The position numbers were made by a program, and so were the translations under genes. Below the pieces are notes generated by a model. It made no database searches and was not told the origin of the DNA. It was given only the letters and a program-made list of their open reading frames with translations. 64,000 bases of DNA from Podaxis mareebaensis (lineage: Eukaryota; Basidiomycota; Agaricomycetes; Agaricales; Agaricaceae), in assembly GCA_018524725.1 (NCBI GenBank), contig JAEUWP010000026.1:1-64000 (forward strand). Reading direction: 5' to 3'. Shown here one piece after another: positions 47,101 to 59,570 of the stretch (within the stretch, counting starts at the first letter, position 1; every line of letters starts with the position of its first letter).

Positions 47101-48662
47101 TTGATGCATTACCCCTCTATTGCCACCATTTTTGCCATCATAGACAAATGTGGTCCTCTCGGTTGTACTTCCACATTCGAGTCAAAGCCAAGGTTACTCT
47201 CATGCGCCACAGGCCTCCCAAGATATCGGATCTTCGCCGTCCGCTTCAAGCTATATCTCGAACTGCTATTAAGCATGTTTCCCGCGAGTGCCTAATAGTG
47301 GATAATCAATGTTTTCTGATTCGTTTCTTCAGAACTCATTCAACAAGCTGTCAGGCTCATCTCCTTTTGTTCCCCTAAACTGGAAGGTGTGACGAATATT
47401 GCAGTGAGTCAATCCAGGAAATGTATGCTGCCCGACAGATAGTTTGGGTTCGCCTGGAAGACTCCGGCCCATTGTGAACATGTTTCGAATTGTGAGCATG
47501 CGTAGGTTCCGATCACTGGTTAATGGCTAATCGAAATCCTCGAGCGGCATTCTTATGGCCAAGGCGCGCTTGGAAAATTTCCAGTGGTACAGCAAAATGC
47601 TGTCGGATACAAGAATTTACGTACAAGTAGATGCGGCCTTTGCGACTAAAGCGCAAGTTCTAGCGCTGCTGGAAGGCTTGGACCGCCTAACGCGCCTATC
47701 ACGCTTGTATTTTTGGCAAGGAGACCTCACCGGAGCGCTGAGACAGACGCTGGTCAAACCGAACTTTTGACTGGGTATCGTCCCCCTGAAAGACATGAGA
47801 CTAGCGGGCGTTGGATTACTCACGGTAAAAAAGCAGGTCCATCACTTCCATTTGTCTCTCCATGTGTCTCGGAAATAATCAGATCTCAGTGTCGCATGTA
47901 TACAGAAAAGGAAAGTCAACTTGGCGAATCTACGAGGACACCTCATAAAAGGTTCTTGGACTCAACTGTGACAAGCGTATATTCTCGTACATGTTAACAG
48001 CTTGCGCCTGGGTATGTCAAGCGTGCCATTAGGCTCAAATTGGATGACATGTCCTTTGAATCGGCTCCGCAGGGATCTCGAACAATGGAAGAGAGTGGAT
48101 CACATATTGTTAGACCTTTGGAACAGCACGAACTACTGCGGAGTAGCGCCAAGGGTTTGAGGGAATGCCTCATGAAATTTATGGAAGATGGCTATCCCAA
48201 CAGTCTCTTCCATTAGGATCGAGAAGACTTCCTAGAAGTATCTAGAAACGCGTGCTGATATGAAAGTGATGAGTGGACTCCTATGCAGTACAAAACTGGT
48301 TGCTTAACTCAAATCTATACAGGGCGGGGAGGCTGAAGAATGGGGAGTTTCGAACGTGACCAGATAGGAATTAGGTGAGGCTATATCTAGAATGTTCGGT
48401 ATGGTAACATGAAAGAGTCTGGTCCAAAATACAGCAAAGTACACCAAAACCAAAACCAAAATAATACAACATATTACAAAATGGTAAACATAAAACAAAT
48501 CAGAGGGGGGGGGGGGGGGGGGCTGCTGAATCTCATTTGTATCAGCTCCCGACCCGCATATTTAGATCTAAATCCGTCGCACCTCATCAAACCGAGTCGA
48601 GGGTATGGGGATCGGGCTGTTACACAGCTTGGTTAACAAGATAGAAGTCCACCGATGATAGG
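44198..48662. other. Gene-poor block, possible relics
   Basis: About 4.5 kb without a gene model I can defend. A 185-codon minus frame (44302-44859) has no domain or exon context. Plus-strand pieces near 46.76-47.38 kb and 47.56-47.77 kb (for example VPWFLRLIQRIKNF, VLALLEGLDRLTRLSRLYFW) look like scattered remnants of a leucine-rich, F-box-like gene, but they are interrupted by stops and do not join. Confidence 0.45.
48505..48522. repeat. Homopolymer run of 18 G
   Basis: Eighteen consecutive G residues, preceded by a purine/pyrimidine-skewed stretch (caaaaccaaaaccaaaat). It lies about 140 bp downstream of the small heat-shock gene stop. The exact length may be an assembly guess. Confidence 0.9.
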
Positions 48663-49502
48663 CTACTGCACCATGGTGGCCGTATCGGGCACACCAGATG
48701 CCTGAGGTGTTTGCATTGCCTTTGCAACGAGATTCACAGGATTGGGGCTTGCATTGGTGCTCGAAGGTCCGGCTGCCATTGAAGTGACAGACTGCCGAGC
48801 GGCCGCTGGGACGCGCGGCCAAGTTACAGTCAGCATGCCATCCTGGATACCTGCGGTGACTTCAGATTGCTACATAAATGTGTTGGTTAATTATCCAAGT
48901 AACTCGTAAGAGGGGGTGACTCATACCTTGATACCTTCAGGCACTGCGATACTGCGGAAAAATGACCCGTAACGTAGCTCGCGGACAGACGTGTTTGATG
49001 AGGAACCTGCACTAAGAGGTCCGATGGCAGACGTGGTTGACTTGGATTCAACGTGTGGGTTCTGATCGACATTGTTCGATTGTGATGTTTGGGCTTGGGG
49101 GTTGGAAGAGGCGGATGCTGCTGTAGCAAGAGCCTCTGCAAACGGGTCGGCTCTGTTCCCTGCAACGACCAACCTGCGATCTTTGATTTGGAGCGTAATG
49201 TTTTCGTTTTTTACGCCAGGGAGTTCAAAAATGGCTATAATGTTAGGAGACGAAGGGTCATCCACTAAGTCCATCCTGTGAGTCAGATTAATTTTCGTAA
49301 GAAATGAGAAAGCTCGTCGGTGCGCGTACCTTGGTCTCCAGCGTCCATTACACTCGGTCTTGATGGGGATAACACGAAATCCTTTGTGCCGGAGAACTTG
49401 GTGAACACCCCGAGCAACGGCTGCACGAAAGTGAGGATTTTGTTGAAGTGAGGAAAATGCCAGGGAATTTGGAGGTGCTGGGGGGGTTTTACTCGAAGGC
49501 AT
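48663..49502 (-). CDS. Small heat-shock protein (Hsp20/alpha-crystallin)
   Basis: An ATP-independent chaperone that holds unfolding proteins. Three exons, 49502-49330, 49275-48927 and 48869-48663, join to 242 residues. The alpha-crystallin domain begins at MDLVDDPSSPNIIAIFELPG, continues with VKNENITLQIKDRRLVVAGNR, then after a long Ser/Asn/Gln insert RELRYGSFFRSIAVPEG and SEVTAGIQDGMLTVTWPR. The usual C-terminal I-x-I motif is not obvious. The N-terminus (ARGVHQVLRHKGFRVIP) is unusual for the family. No clear heat-shock element was found upstream. Confidence 0.9.
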
Positions 49503-50034
49503 TGGTGCGATTTGAGGGATTTCGAGGTCTCCGAGGCCGTCTTAAGTATGATGTCAGTATTTATACTGTGACAGCGCTTCCGGACCCCAGACAGCCATCA
49601 TCTCAGATCTGTATGACTCATTGTGTGAATGTAAGATATATCCAGATTCCAGCTCGGGGCTATCCGGATTGTGCGTTGTCGGTCTGTGCCGTCACGTCCC
49701 GGCATCTGGGAAAGCCCTGGCTGTGCAGATCCAAGGGTCTGTGACCAGCGAGTGCAGAAAAGATTCCAAGGTCAGGCTGCTTCATGCGATAGGCACATCG
49801 TCAGCTCAATGAATACCGACGAAGAAAGAATGTTGTCTGTAGTAACTTACTAAGTATTTGGTCTTTTACGCCGCTGAGTGTTCTGATTCAGCAAGCGTCA
49901 CATGGAGTTTAGGTAGGTCCGCTTGGTCATACAAAATTATATAATTATATATTAGGATATCAGGAATACGTGCCAAAGTACGTTATGTGACTCCTTTGTT
50001 TTAGACTGTCCGCGCACAGGCTCAGCTGCTGAAA
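49503..50034. promoter_or_regulatory. Divergent spacer, Hsp20 / CSTF2
   Basis: The 532 bp between the start codons. No perfect GAAnnTTC heat-shock element was seen; a loose GAAAAGATTCC lies near 49757. No other feature was recognised. Confidence 0.45.
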
Positions 50035-51834
50035 ATGAGTAAGGTCGTTTTTGGTAGGTCTTTTTATCCTTTACACCTTCTCTTCTTGCTCAGTTATCGC
50101 TTCACAGTCGGGAATGTGCCCTACAACATGGGCGAGGACCAACTGATCGACGTCTTCAAGAGCGTCGGACAAGTGGTTGGTTTTAGGTACCATATTCAAG
50201 AACGATTGTTTGAAACGACGATAGCTAAGACAGGGTATCACAGACTGGTTTTTGACAGAGAAACAGGCAAGCCTCGTGGATATGGTTTCTGTGAATTCGC
50301 CGGTATGTCTGAACCAAAGCAAACTCTGAAATCGAGTACTGAGCATCAAGCCGAATTGTCCCCTTCCAACATCTCCGTTGCCTTCAACCCCTTTCAACCC
50401 GTTCGAAAACCGTGCCAACTCATCTGTGAATATGGTTGCCAAAAATGCATCGATGTGCGGACATCTTTGGTTGCTATTATTTGACTCGTTTCAAATCGTC
50501 TCATCAACCGCCCCTCCTGAACGTTACTTCTACCTACGGATATCTCTGCTGTTGAACCACTCCATTCCTCAAACGCGACTCCACCGCTTGTACTTGCAAC
50601 ATGACGGATGATGAATCAACTCGTGTGATTGCTTGTTCGATGTGTCAATTTTGTGCTCTCCCGAAATTCATTTGGCGTCAATGACTCGAACGTTGCAACT
50701 TCCCGACGTGATTGGGGAAACATGCTGCGACGTCGTACTGTGTGAATCGTGTCACAGATCATGAAACTGCGTTGAGCGCTGTTCGCAATCTCAACAACGT
50801 TGATGTCGGTGGGCGGCCATTGCGAATCGACTTGGCTGACTCCGATCCATTCCTTGAAGGCAAGACGACGGTACGAGGTGAATTAGTAGATGGAGGGTAT
50901 CCTGGGCCTGCGGAGCCTCGTCATAGAGGTGGAGGTGGTCGTGGTCAAGATGGTGATTTCTTGTCTCAAGTACCCCCTGGTGTTCAGGTCCCCAAAGGAA
51001 CGAGCGTTCTGGACCATATCAGCGCGACCCTTGCTAAGATGCCGCCCAGTCAACTTATGGAGGTTTTAGCTCAGATGAAGGCGCGTCTTTGTCCGGATGT
51101 TGTGGCCTTCCTTCAATTACTAACCGTAGTTTCGCTACACACAGGCGTTCATCATCACACATCAAGACCAGGCTCGCCAACTCCTCGTTAAACATCCTCA
51201 ATTGTCATATGCACTCTTCCAAGGGCTGCTGTTGAACAACATTGTCGATCCCGCAATTCTTCAGCGGATGCTTGAGCAAACTGCCACTCAGCATCTAGCG
51301 ACAGCCGGTACTCCTGCAACGCCTCCCCATCCTCCGATTCCGCCTGTTCATCTGTCTCAGCCTCCCCCATTCGTCCCTCCGCCGGCGCATATGCCATATC
51401 AAGCGCCTGCACCTTTGCCAGGGATGCCTCCGCCTTCTTCGCTGCCGCCCGCATCGGCGATGTTCCCTCCCACGAGTATGCCCTATTACCGACCACCGCC
51501 TCCTGCAGGAGCAACGCAAACGCCTGCATCGCCAGTGCCTGCAACTGCAGCCGCTCAGCAGCTTTCCGGGGCACCCGCTATTAGCGAGAGCCAGAGGGTT
51601 AGTACACTTGTCTGTGCATTCGATGAGAATGAAACTGATATAGAACTCCTGTGTCTCTCATACAGGCTATGCTAATGCAGGTTCTTGCCTTGACCCCGGA
51701 ACAGATTAATGGACTTCCGGAGAACGAGAGGGCAGCTATTATGCAGCTAGTAAGTCTCCGTTCCATGATCCTGGTATGCAGCTAACTATTGCGAAACATG
51801 ACAGCGTACTCAGTTTGGGAAGCTCACCGGGTGA
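50035..51834 (+). CDS. CSTF2: Cleavage stimulation factor subunit 2 (CstF-64/Rna15)
   Basis: A nuclear RNA-binding subunit of the mRNA 3'-end cleavage machinery, which recognises GU-rich downstream elements. Seven exons, 50035-50053, 50108-50186, 50244-50302, 50758-51080, 51145-51597, 51666-51749 and 51805-51834, join to 348 residues. An RRM fills residues 4-80 (RNP2 VVFVGNVPYN, RNP1 [10 protein letters not shown]). The hinge ([20 protein letters not shown], then [20 protein letters not shown]) binds CstF-77. A Pro-rich linker follows and the C-terminal domain ([20 protein letters not shown]) ends LTG. The third intron is 455 nt, and the fourth needs a GC donor at 51081. Confidence 0.95.
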
Positions 51835-52184
51835 ACGGGCGCTATGAGGACTGGAATCCCTGGGAGTCGGCGAGATACCCTCCGTTGATCTGTTCTATGA
51901 TACATTCATGCATTCATGCATTCTTGACTTACGTCGTTTCATTTTCTGTGCTGTTACACAAGATGTGGAAAAGTAATTTCAGCCTTGCTCTCCGTTTATT
52001 TTCCGAGTGGTACTGTGTCCACAACTTAAGTATAAAACGAATAGAAACCACGTTGTGCTGTGTGAACGACGCGTAAATAACGTCCTGCAGGGATGGCCGT
52101 GAGAATAATATACTGGTTATAGAACCGGGTAATTGTGAATTTCTTCGCTTTCAGTGATTTTTGGAACGTGACTAGATCGATTGG
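51835..52184. other. CSTF2 3' flank and THS1 leader
   Basis: The 350 bp between the CSTF2 stop and the first possible ThrRS ATG. No feature was recognised. Confidence 0.5.
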
Positions 52185-55100
52185 ATGGTGGCCAAACGGT
52201 TCCTCTCTCTTCTTCCAAGATTAAGCCGGTCCTCAATACAACTCTGCCACGTACATCCACGTCCCCTCCGCACTGTCTGGCTGCATCCACCGCTCTCAAG
52301 ATCTTGTGCAATGGCTCATCCAGTCGCTTCTTCGTCCAATCCCGTACAGATACCAGCCCTCGAGAGCCAACATGCTGGTGACCAACCAAAAACTCAAAAG
52401 TCCACTAAAGATAAGAAAGCCAAGGCGGCCGCTGGTGATGCACACCCCTTGGAGGTGTGTAGTGCATCTCTCGCGATTGGGGGGAGCACGTCTAATGTAC
52501 GATCAACAGCTCCAGCCCCCTCCTGCGTTTTTCGATCACCGGATTAAGATGTTCGAGGAATTAAAGGCTGAATATGATGCGTTTGTTGCTGGTCGGTACT
52601 CTATCAGTTTGAAGGCATGACCATGTTCAAAACCAATGGTTTGCAGCGCAACCACGCGAAGAGATCACAATTACTTTGCCTGATGGCTCGGAGCGGAAGG
52701 GAAAGAGCTGGGAGACTACGCCGATGGATGTTGCGAAAGAGTTGTCAAAGAGTCTTGCTGAGCGTGTCGTGATTGCGAAGGTATGTCATCACACCATCTG
52801 CTCGAGTATTTTGTTCACTGTATGCGTCGGCAGGTTGATGGAACTCTGTGGGACCTTGAACGTCCACTTGAAAAGTCCGTCAAACTTGAACTCCTTGATT
52901 TCGAACATCCCGAGGGTGCGTAAGAAACCTGTTATCAAATGGACTAGAATGACATGCGCAAATCCTGCTAGGTAAGAAGGTCTTCTGGCACTCCTCTGCT
53001 CACGTTCTTGGTGAGGCTGCTGAGCGGCATTACGGCTGTCATTTATGCCTTGGTCCTCCTACCGACGATGGTTTCTTCTACGAAATGGCTACTGATAGGC
53101 CAGTTTCCAACACCGATTACCCTGCTTTGGAGAAGGTCTCCGAGATGGCCATCAAGGAGAAACAAAAGTTTGAGCGCTTGGTCGTGTCTAAAGAAAAGCT
53201 ACTCGAAATGTTTAACGTGAGTTTCTGTTGGACCTAGGAGTCGCCCGCATACGCTAACCTGCATCAAGTATAACAAATACAAGCAATACCTCATCCAGAC
53301 CAAGATCCCCGACGGCACTTCTACCACCGTCTACCGTTGTGGTCCCATGGTGGACCTTTGCGTCGGCCCCCATATTCCCCACACTGGAAAGATTAAGGCA
53401 TTCATGGTTACCAAGGTGGATGAATAGTTATTATCTCTACATCTGGCTGACGTCTTTACCAGAACTCGGCTTCATATTTCCTTGGAGACTCTGCCAACGA
53501 CTCGCTTCAACGCATTTACGGCATTTCCTTCCCCGACAAGAAGCAACTTGTAGAGTACAAGGCTTTCCTCGCCGAGGCGGCCAAGCGCGATCACCGCAAG
53601 ATTGGCAAAGAACAAGAGCTCTTCTTCTTCCATGACCTTAGTCCAGGAAGCTGCTTCTTCCTGCCACACGGTGCTCGCATCTATAACGCCCTTGTCGAGC
53701 TCATGCGCGAAGAGTACTTCAAGCGTGGATACCAGGAAGTTATTTCTCCCAACATGTATAACAGCAAGCTCTGGGAGACTTCCGGACACTGGCAAAACTA
53801 CAAGGATGATATGTTCGTGTTGGATGTTGAGAAGGAGAAGTGGGCTTTGAAGCCCATGAACTGCCCTGGTCATGCCTTGATCTTCGACTCAAGAGATAGG
53901 AGTTACAAGGAACTGCCAATCCGAATGGCCGAATTCGGCATCATTCACAGGAATGAGGCTTCTGGTGCTTTGACTGGTTTGACTCGAGTGCGGAGGTTCG
54001 TGCAGGATGATACCCATGTATTCTGTATGCCTTCCCAAATTGAGGAAGAAATTGGCGCCCTCTTCGACTTCATGAGACACATCTATGGTCTCTTTGGCTT
54101 CGAGTTCAAGCTCGAGCTTTCCACTCGCCCAGATAACTACCTCGGAACGATCGAGACTTGGAACCAGGCTGAAGAGGTACGCATACATACACCTAGGGTT
54201 GAACAGGTCTGATGATTCGCACTCTAGCAACTCAAACAAGCTCTTGAGGCCAACTATCCTGGTCAGTGGGAGATTAACCCTGGAGATGGTGCTTTCTATG
54301 GTCCCAAGATCGACATTACTATCAGTGACGCTCTCCGTCGGTCATTCCAATGTGCTACTATCCAGCTCGACTTCCAACTTCCTGAGCGGTTCAATTTGAA
54401 GTATCGTTCGGCAGATGAGGCCGCGGCTAGGCCCGTCATGATTCACCGTGCGATTCTTGGTAGCTTGGAGCGGTTCATCGCCATAATTACAGAACACTTC
54501 GCCGGTAAATGGTATGCGTTGGGCCGTTCATCATCGTGAAACACATGCTGATGTCCCACCGCTTTTCACCCTAGGCCATTCTGGCTCTCACCTCGGCAAG
54601 TGCTCGTCATCCCCGTCGCAGCTCCTTACGTGAGTCCCACCCCTCTTAACATCTTCTGGCTGTGTCTCTGACATTCATATGATTTCTCCTCCTTTCTTTC
54701 ATGATCTGTCGTACCCTACTTGAACGCTTGATCTGATGTGCGACGGGAAATAGAAAGAATATGCTGCGGAGGTTGCAGATCGATTGACAAAACTCGGCCT
54801 GTGGGCCGACGTGGACAACGGCGAGAACACACTGCCCAAGAAGATCCGGAATGGCGAGATTGCACAGTACAATTTCATCCTCGGTCAGTATTCGACTTCC
54901 AGGCTTAGTATTCTTGGCTGACTGGATCTATCTTCGACCTCTTCGATATGCCTTCCATGCCGGCCATATGCTGTTCGCAACCATGCTGCGCTTGCTTCCA
55001 CCACGGGTGTTCTTGCCCGGCGTTTACCTTTTACTTGGGTTCTCGAATATTCGACGACATATTCTCCCTGTTTCACATTGCACGCCCCTGTTTACCGTGG

Positions 55101-55483
55101 TTCTTATTTACCGTTGCCACTGTGCAATCTCATCTCAAAACCCGGCCGAACGCCTTGTCACCTCCAACTGGGACCCCGGAAACTATCTGTGGGATTTGGC
55201 TATGTTCACTCGGTATAACGTTCGTTGCGTGCACCCGCAATCGTTACACGTGGATCGCGCCCGCCGTTTTTATCCTATTACATCGGAACTCGTCGGTGTC
55301 CCGGGTGACGCGAACTCAAACACAGTGGTGGGTCAAGAGGAACTGGACGCGCGTTCAGTTAACGTTCGTAATCGGGATGACGTAGGTACCAAGGCACGCT
55401 CAGAGACCATCCCCTTGGATGAGGTTGTCCAGAAGCTTGTGGCGCTCAAGCAGAGTCGGAGCCTGCAGAACAAGGTGGTTTGA
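52185..55483 (+). CDS. THS1: Threonyl-tRNA synthetase, possibly dual-targeted
   Basis: Charges tRNA-Thr with threonine. Eleven exons (ends 52454, 52591, 52780, 52915, 53216, 53415, 54176, 54511, 54629, 54883 and 55483) join in phase. From the ATG at 52311 the product is 724 residues. From the in-frame ATG at 52185 it has 42 more residues ([19 protein letters not shown]) that are Arg/Leu/Ser-rich and acid-free, like a mitochondrial presequence. Domains in order: TGS ([17 protein letters not shown]), editing domain ([19 protein letters not shown]), class II core with motif 2 ([19 protein letters not shown]), the zinc Cys in KPMNCPGHA, motif 3 near the C-terminal part of the core ([16 protein letters not shown]), and the anticodon-binding domain ending NKVV. 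The last intron is 442 nt. Confidence 0.96.
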
Positions 55484-58400
55484 TTGAGCCGTAGCGGATA
55501 GCTGTCGGGAGCCTCTAAGCGCTTCCTATTGTAGACAAGGTCTCCGGTATGTCACTTGTGTAGATGGTTACATATTTTTGCTGTCAAATATCCTGTGCAC
55601 TTGAATATCACGGCGGCGTCGGTGATAATGAACTAACGAGCGCCTCCGAACTCGTTCGTGACGCCGGTAATGGTCAATCTGAATCCAACTCTATCACCTT
55701 GCTTCGTTCCTCCGATCATTCGGAGGCGCTGTTATTTAGCTTGGAAGTCAAAGTCATATATAGGATTCGTTCCTTGAGATGTCATCACCAATGTAGCCGG
55801 GCGACATTCCAGGCCCATATAGCAAACGCGTTATAACGAGCCTTTGAGTGAACCGACACCACGTATGGACGCCTCAGACAGGAAAAATGATTTGGGTTCC
55901 CTTCGCCCAATCCAATGGAACGCGTGACCGAGGAGCGTCGTGATATTATGGTGAGCGATTGTCAGATCCTCGACCCGGCAGATAGGGGGAGAGACAGAGG
56001 AGACGATTGCTAAGCTCCCCTGTTCAGCAAACAGGCATAGAATCAGCTTTCATGACATGAAAGGAAGATAAGTGAAAAGAAACTATACTTATGGAACGTG
56101 GGATATTGATGAACTGGCAGGTGAAGATACTTGAGAACCTTGAGCTCTGCCACCCCTCTCCTCGAGTGACCTCCCAGTGAAGAGTGGTGTTGCTTACGGA
56201 GGGCATGAGCAAATGGATATTGGGTAATGCGAGGATCATCGGCCGATTAATAGGACGTCCAAGAAACTTTAAGTTGACTTGGTTCTCCCTTGCCTCACGG
56301 CCCTCCCATGTCCATCTCTTGGAGGTCGCACAAGGTTGCCGGAGATGAGATGTCTGTTGAAGACACCTCGGGGATGATGACCAAGAGAAGGCCGAGCAGT
56401 TGACGCTCGGGTATGCACATTCCCCACCATTTATCATTCAGTGGCGGCGGTAGAGATAACACCAGCGTTGATTAATACACCTCCTCAGTGACGTACACTA
56501 TATTGCATCAAGGGTCCGACTTTCATCGGCAGTTTGTGAGATAACTGCATTAGGAAACCAGATCGTTGAAAGGCTGTTTCGAAAGGCTATTTATTCCCGG
56601 CTTCGGAGAAAGCCTATATATCACAATTCGGCATAAAGATACAGGGCGCTAGGCCAGTCGTTGGGCGCCAAGAACTTGGAATCCTTCCCTTGCGTTTACG
56701 AAATAAGTAACAACTTAGAGAGAAAGGCTATGAACGATGCCTGGGGCATAGCTTGGTTGAGATGGTCGGACGTCGGCTGTTCACACGCGTTAATGCTGGG
56801 AGCCTATTGTCATGACACCTACATATATGCAAAAATTGCCGTCTAACGACCTAAATCAAAACGTGGACCCGTATACTGCACCAACCCAGCTGTTTAAACA
56901 TGCACCAACAAATGAAAGCGATGATCAGGTTGCGGTGCAGCGAGACCCTCTCATGGCATGCCGTCGTTAGCACACCAACAAATTCAAATCAAGGGGGTAA
57001 TAGCCTGGGCAACTCCAATCCCATCCCCACCGAAATGCTGTTTCGAGCGTAAGGTCCAGGTCATAGAGCGTGCAAGGTTCCGAGTCACCAAATGTCCCTG
57101 CCCACAGTAGATCGTTTTCAGACATTTGCCAACATCCCCCCAGAGATTCCTCATATCACTCATTGAAAAAAATCTCCAAAGTCTCTATAACTATGAAAGG
57201 GACCCTGTGAGCTGTTTGCCAACCCAAAAAAGAGGCTCAACTCGTTGCCTAGCTGGGGCCATTCACACTTATTGAGCCAGGTGGTTGGCGAGGCCCTCAT
57301 GAAGGAGTGCTGGCATATGCACTCTCGAAGTATGACCAACCCATATTTCCTTCCAAACGAAAGATTATGACTAGATCAGCAATTTCGAAGGCATGTCGAA
57401 CTCAGGGGTCGGTGTTACATTCGTCCTTTCGAGGACTGGGGTATAGGCAATGGCTCCCCGGCAATCAGAAACACTCATCCTATACTGGGATGAATACATC
57501 TTACCATGTTTGGAGTGATCCGGTAAGCTGGGTAGCCTCAACTTCCAGGCAATCATTTTACTGCAGTCCTAATTTCATCGTTTCCCAAGCTGTCAAAGTC
57601 GGACGACTGCTGGACAAGTAGATCGCCTCAATGAAGCCTTCGACGACATACCAGCATGTTTGACTAAGACAGACACTCGGGGCTGGGGTCGACAAAAGAG
57701 AGCATTGAGTATAATGCATATTCCACGGCACAGAACTGGGAACAAGTGCAGCTTTCGAGAGGACTACATATCAAACACCAACAGAGAATGAGTCGGCCAA
57801 AGACTGCCGGATTTCAACCTCGCGCTTTCTGAAGCAAAGATATCCATAAAACCCCATAGACTTACAGGTTGAGATACGATAGCCAACTGTCGTTTAAACA
57901 TCGATTCTCGAGACCAGTGTAGGCCTAGGGCTTACGCCGGAACCAGATGCACGCCCCAGTGTACAAGATCCCCAAAAAGGAAAGAGATAAAAACGCACAG
58001 GATGGAGAACCGTAACTTAACTTTCGACTACCGCCTCAAATAGTATCTCAAGTCCAGTGTACCTCCATCCCTCTTGAGTGAGGCCGCCCTCGAGGCTATC
58101 GCCTTACGTCTCCATAGAGCGCGGCCTTCCAACCGCGAAGTTTTCGGTCAAAGGGGCGGCGGAATCTTCCAAGGAATGGGATTTGTGATGGGCAGGTAGC
58201 TTCTCTTAGGCCCTTAGTTTTGGAAAGACAAAGTTGGTCAGGTCAAATCATCAAATCTTCAAGCTTCAAGCTTGATGACAGACCCCGAACACTCATAGCT
58301 TACCCCCACCTTGCTTTGTTCTCACTGAGATCAGAGCAGACGAAAACGTCATAAATGTGATGGTGCACATGTAATCAGTAAATAACACATCTAAAATTTT

Positions 58401-59570
58401 CATCTTATAATGCGAAGTTTCTTTGCATCCCTCCCATAGACCCGGCGTGTTGTAAAAAGCAGAGTTTGGCGGAGAGGCGATTCAGGACTTCCTGTCCTGA
58501 CCTCTTTTAGCCATTTAAGGGTGCAATGACGTCAAAAGCCTCAAAACACATTGTCATGGGTCACCTAACGGGATTGCTTCTATGCTCGCCGTCCAACAGA
58601 GCATGTATTGAATATTCATTGATGCACACAGTTCTCTATCGATGAGCGATGTTCTTAGCCGCTAGTCTGTGCTGGGAGGTGTGCAGCTCTTCTTCAAAGG
58701 TGATAGCGGTAAAACTGAGAGATTGGAGAAGATCAGTAGCGTTCGAAACTTATGCAGGCGGGCGGCCATGGTCTAGTAACACGAACATTTAACAAGCTTC
58801 CTCAATACCTCTCGCTGCATGAACGTGAGTTCTTGTGATCAAATAGGCATCGAGTCAAAAAATGTCTGGTAAACGATGGTGTCGTGTATATTCTTTTGGC
58901 GGTTGTCTCCGACATTCTGTCGTGAGGTAGTGTGGAGGTGCCGGTTCGACTATGCATGTAGCCGGCACCACCCACAAAAAATTTTTTATGACTCAACTAT
59001 GTGGTATATAAGTAGTGTACGCTCGCTTGTATACTTCGGCTCCCTCTTGGAGGGATGACCCAATGTTCACTTCGGTTGGATCAGAACCCAGTGATAGACG
59101 GATACTATCGCACTCGCATACCGTAGTAGCCAGGCGGCTGCTTTTCAGTAGTACTATATGCATCCATCACCTCAAACGAGAAGGATACACAGCTAGAATA
59201 GATACAATGGTTGATTCTAGTCTTGGCGAGGCACGCCATTTTACCCAATAAATCCCTTTGCGCAAGTGGGGAGAAGGGCGAGGAGGCAAGATGCAGCTAC
59301 TAAATGAACTACCAGATCCTGATACGTCCACCGCCCACTTCACCAACAAGGATAAATTCAAATATTTACCTAAAAAGATCGAAGTCTGCATGTTGTTCTA
59401 GCTATTGACACCACCTCTAAGTTGAAGCATACATTCGTTAGAGTTGTAGTTTCGAAAGCGTTGACCGTCCGCAAAAGCAAATTGCATGATATTAAAAGTC
59501 TTGAGCACGGAACCCAGGTCAGAACAAAAATACGAAAATGAGATCTAGATTAACAAGTATACAAGGTTCA
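55484..59570. other. Gene-poor block of 4 kb
   Basis: No supported gene. Scattered short frames (55564-55836 +, 56024-56437 -, 57307-57621 +) have no domains and no consistent splice chains. A GC-rich perfect hairpin lies at 58937-58969. No tRNA, rRNA or other RNA gene was recognised. Confidence 0.5.

Noticed and set aside
49740..49775. Heat-shock element upstream of the Hsp20 gene
   Set aside because: Only a GAA and a TTC with wrong spacing are present; no repeated nGAAn units.
54884..55325. Hydrophobic frame after FILG in ThrRS ([11 protein letters not shown] and following)
   Set aside because: It is the intron between FIL and [11 protein letters not shown], which must join to give the conserved anticodon-binding domain.
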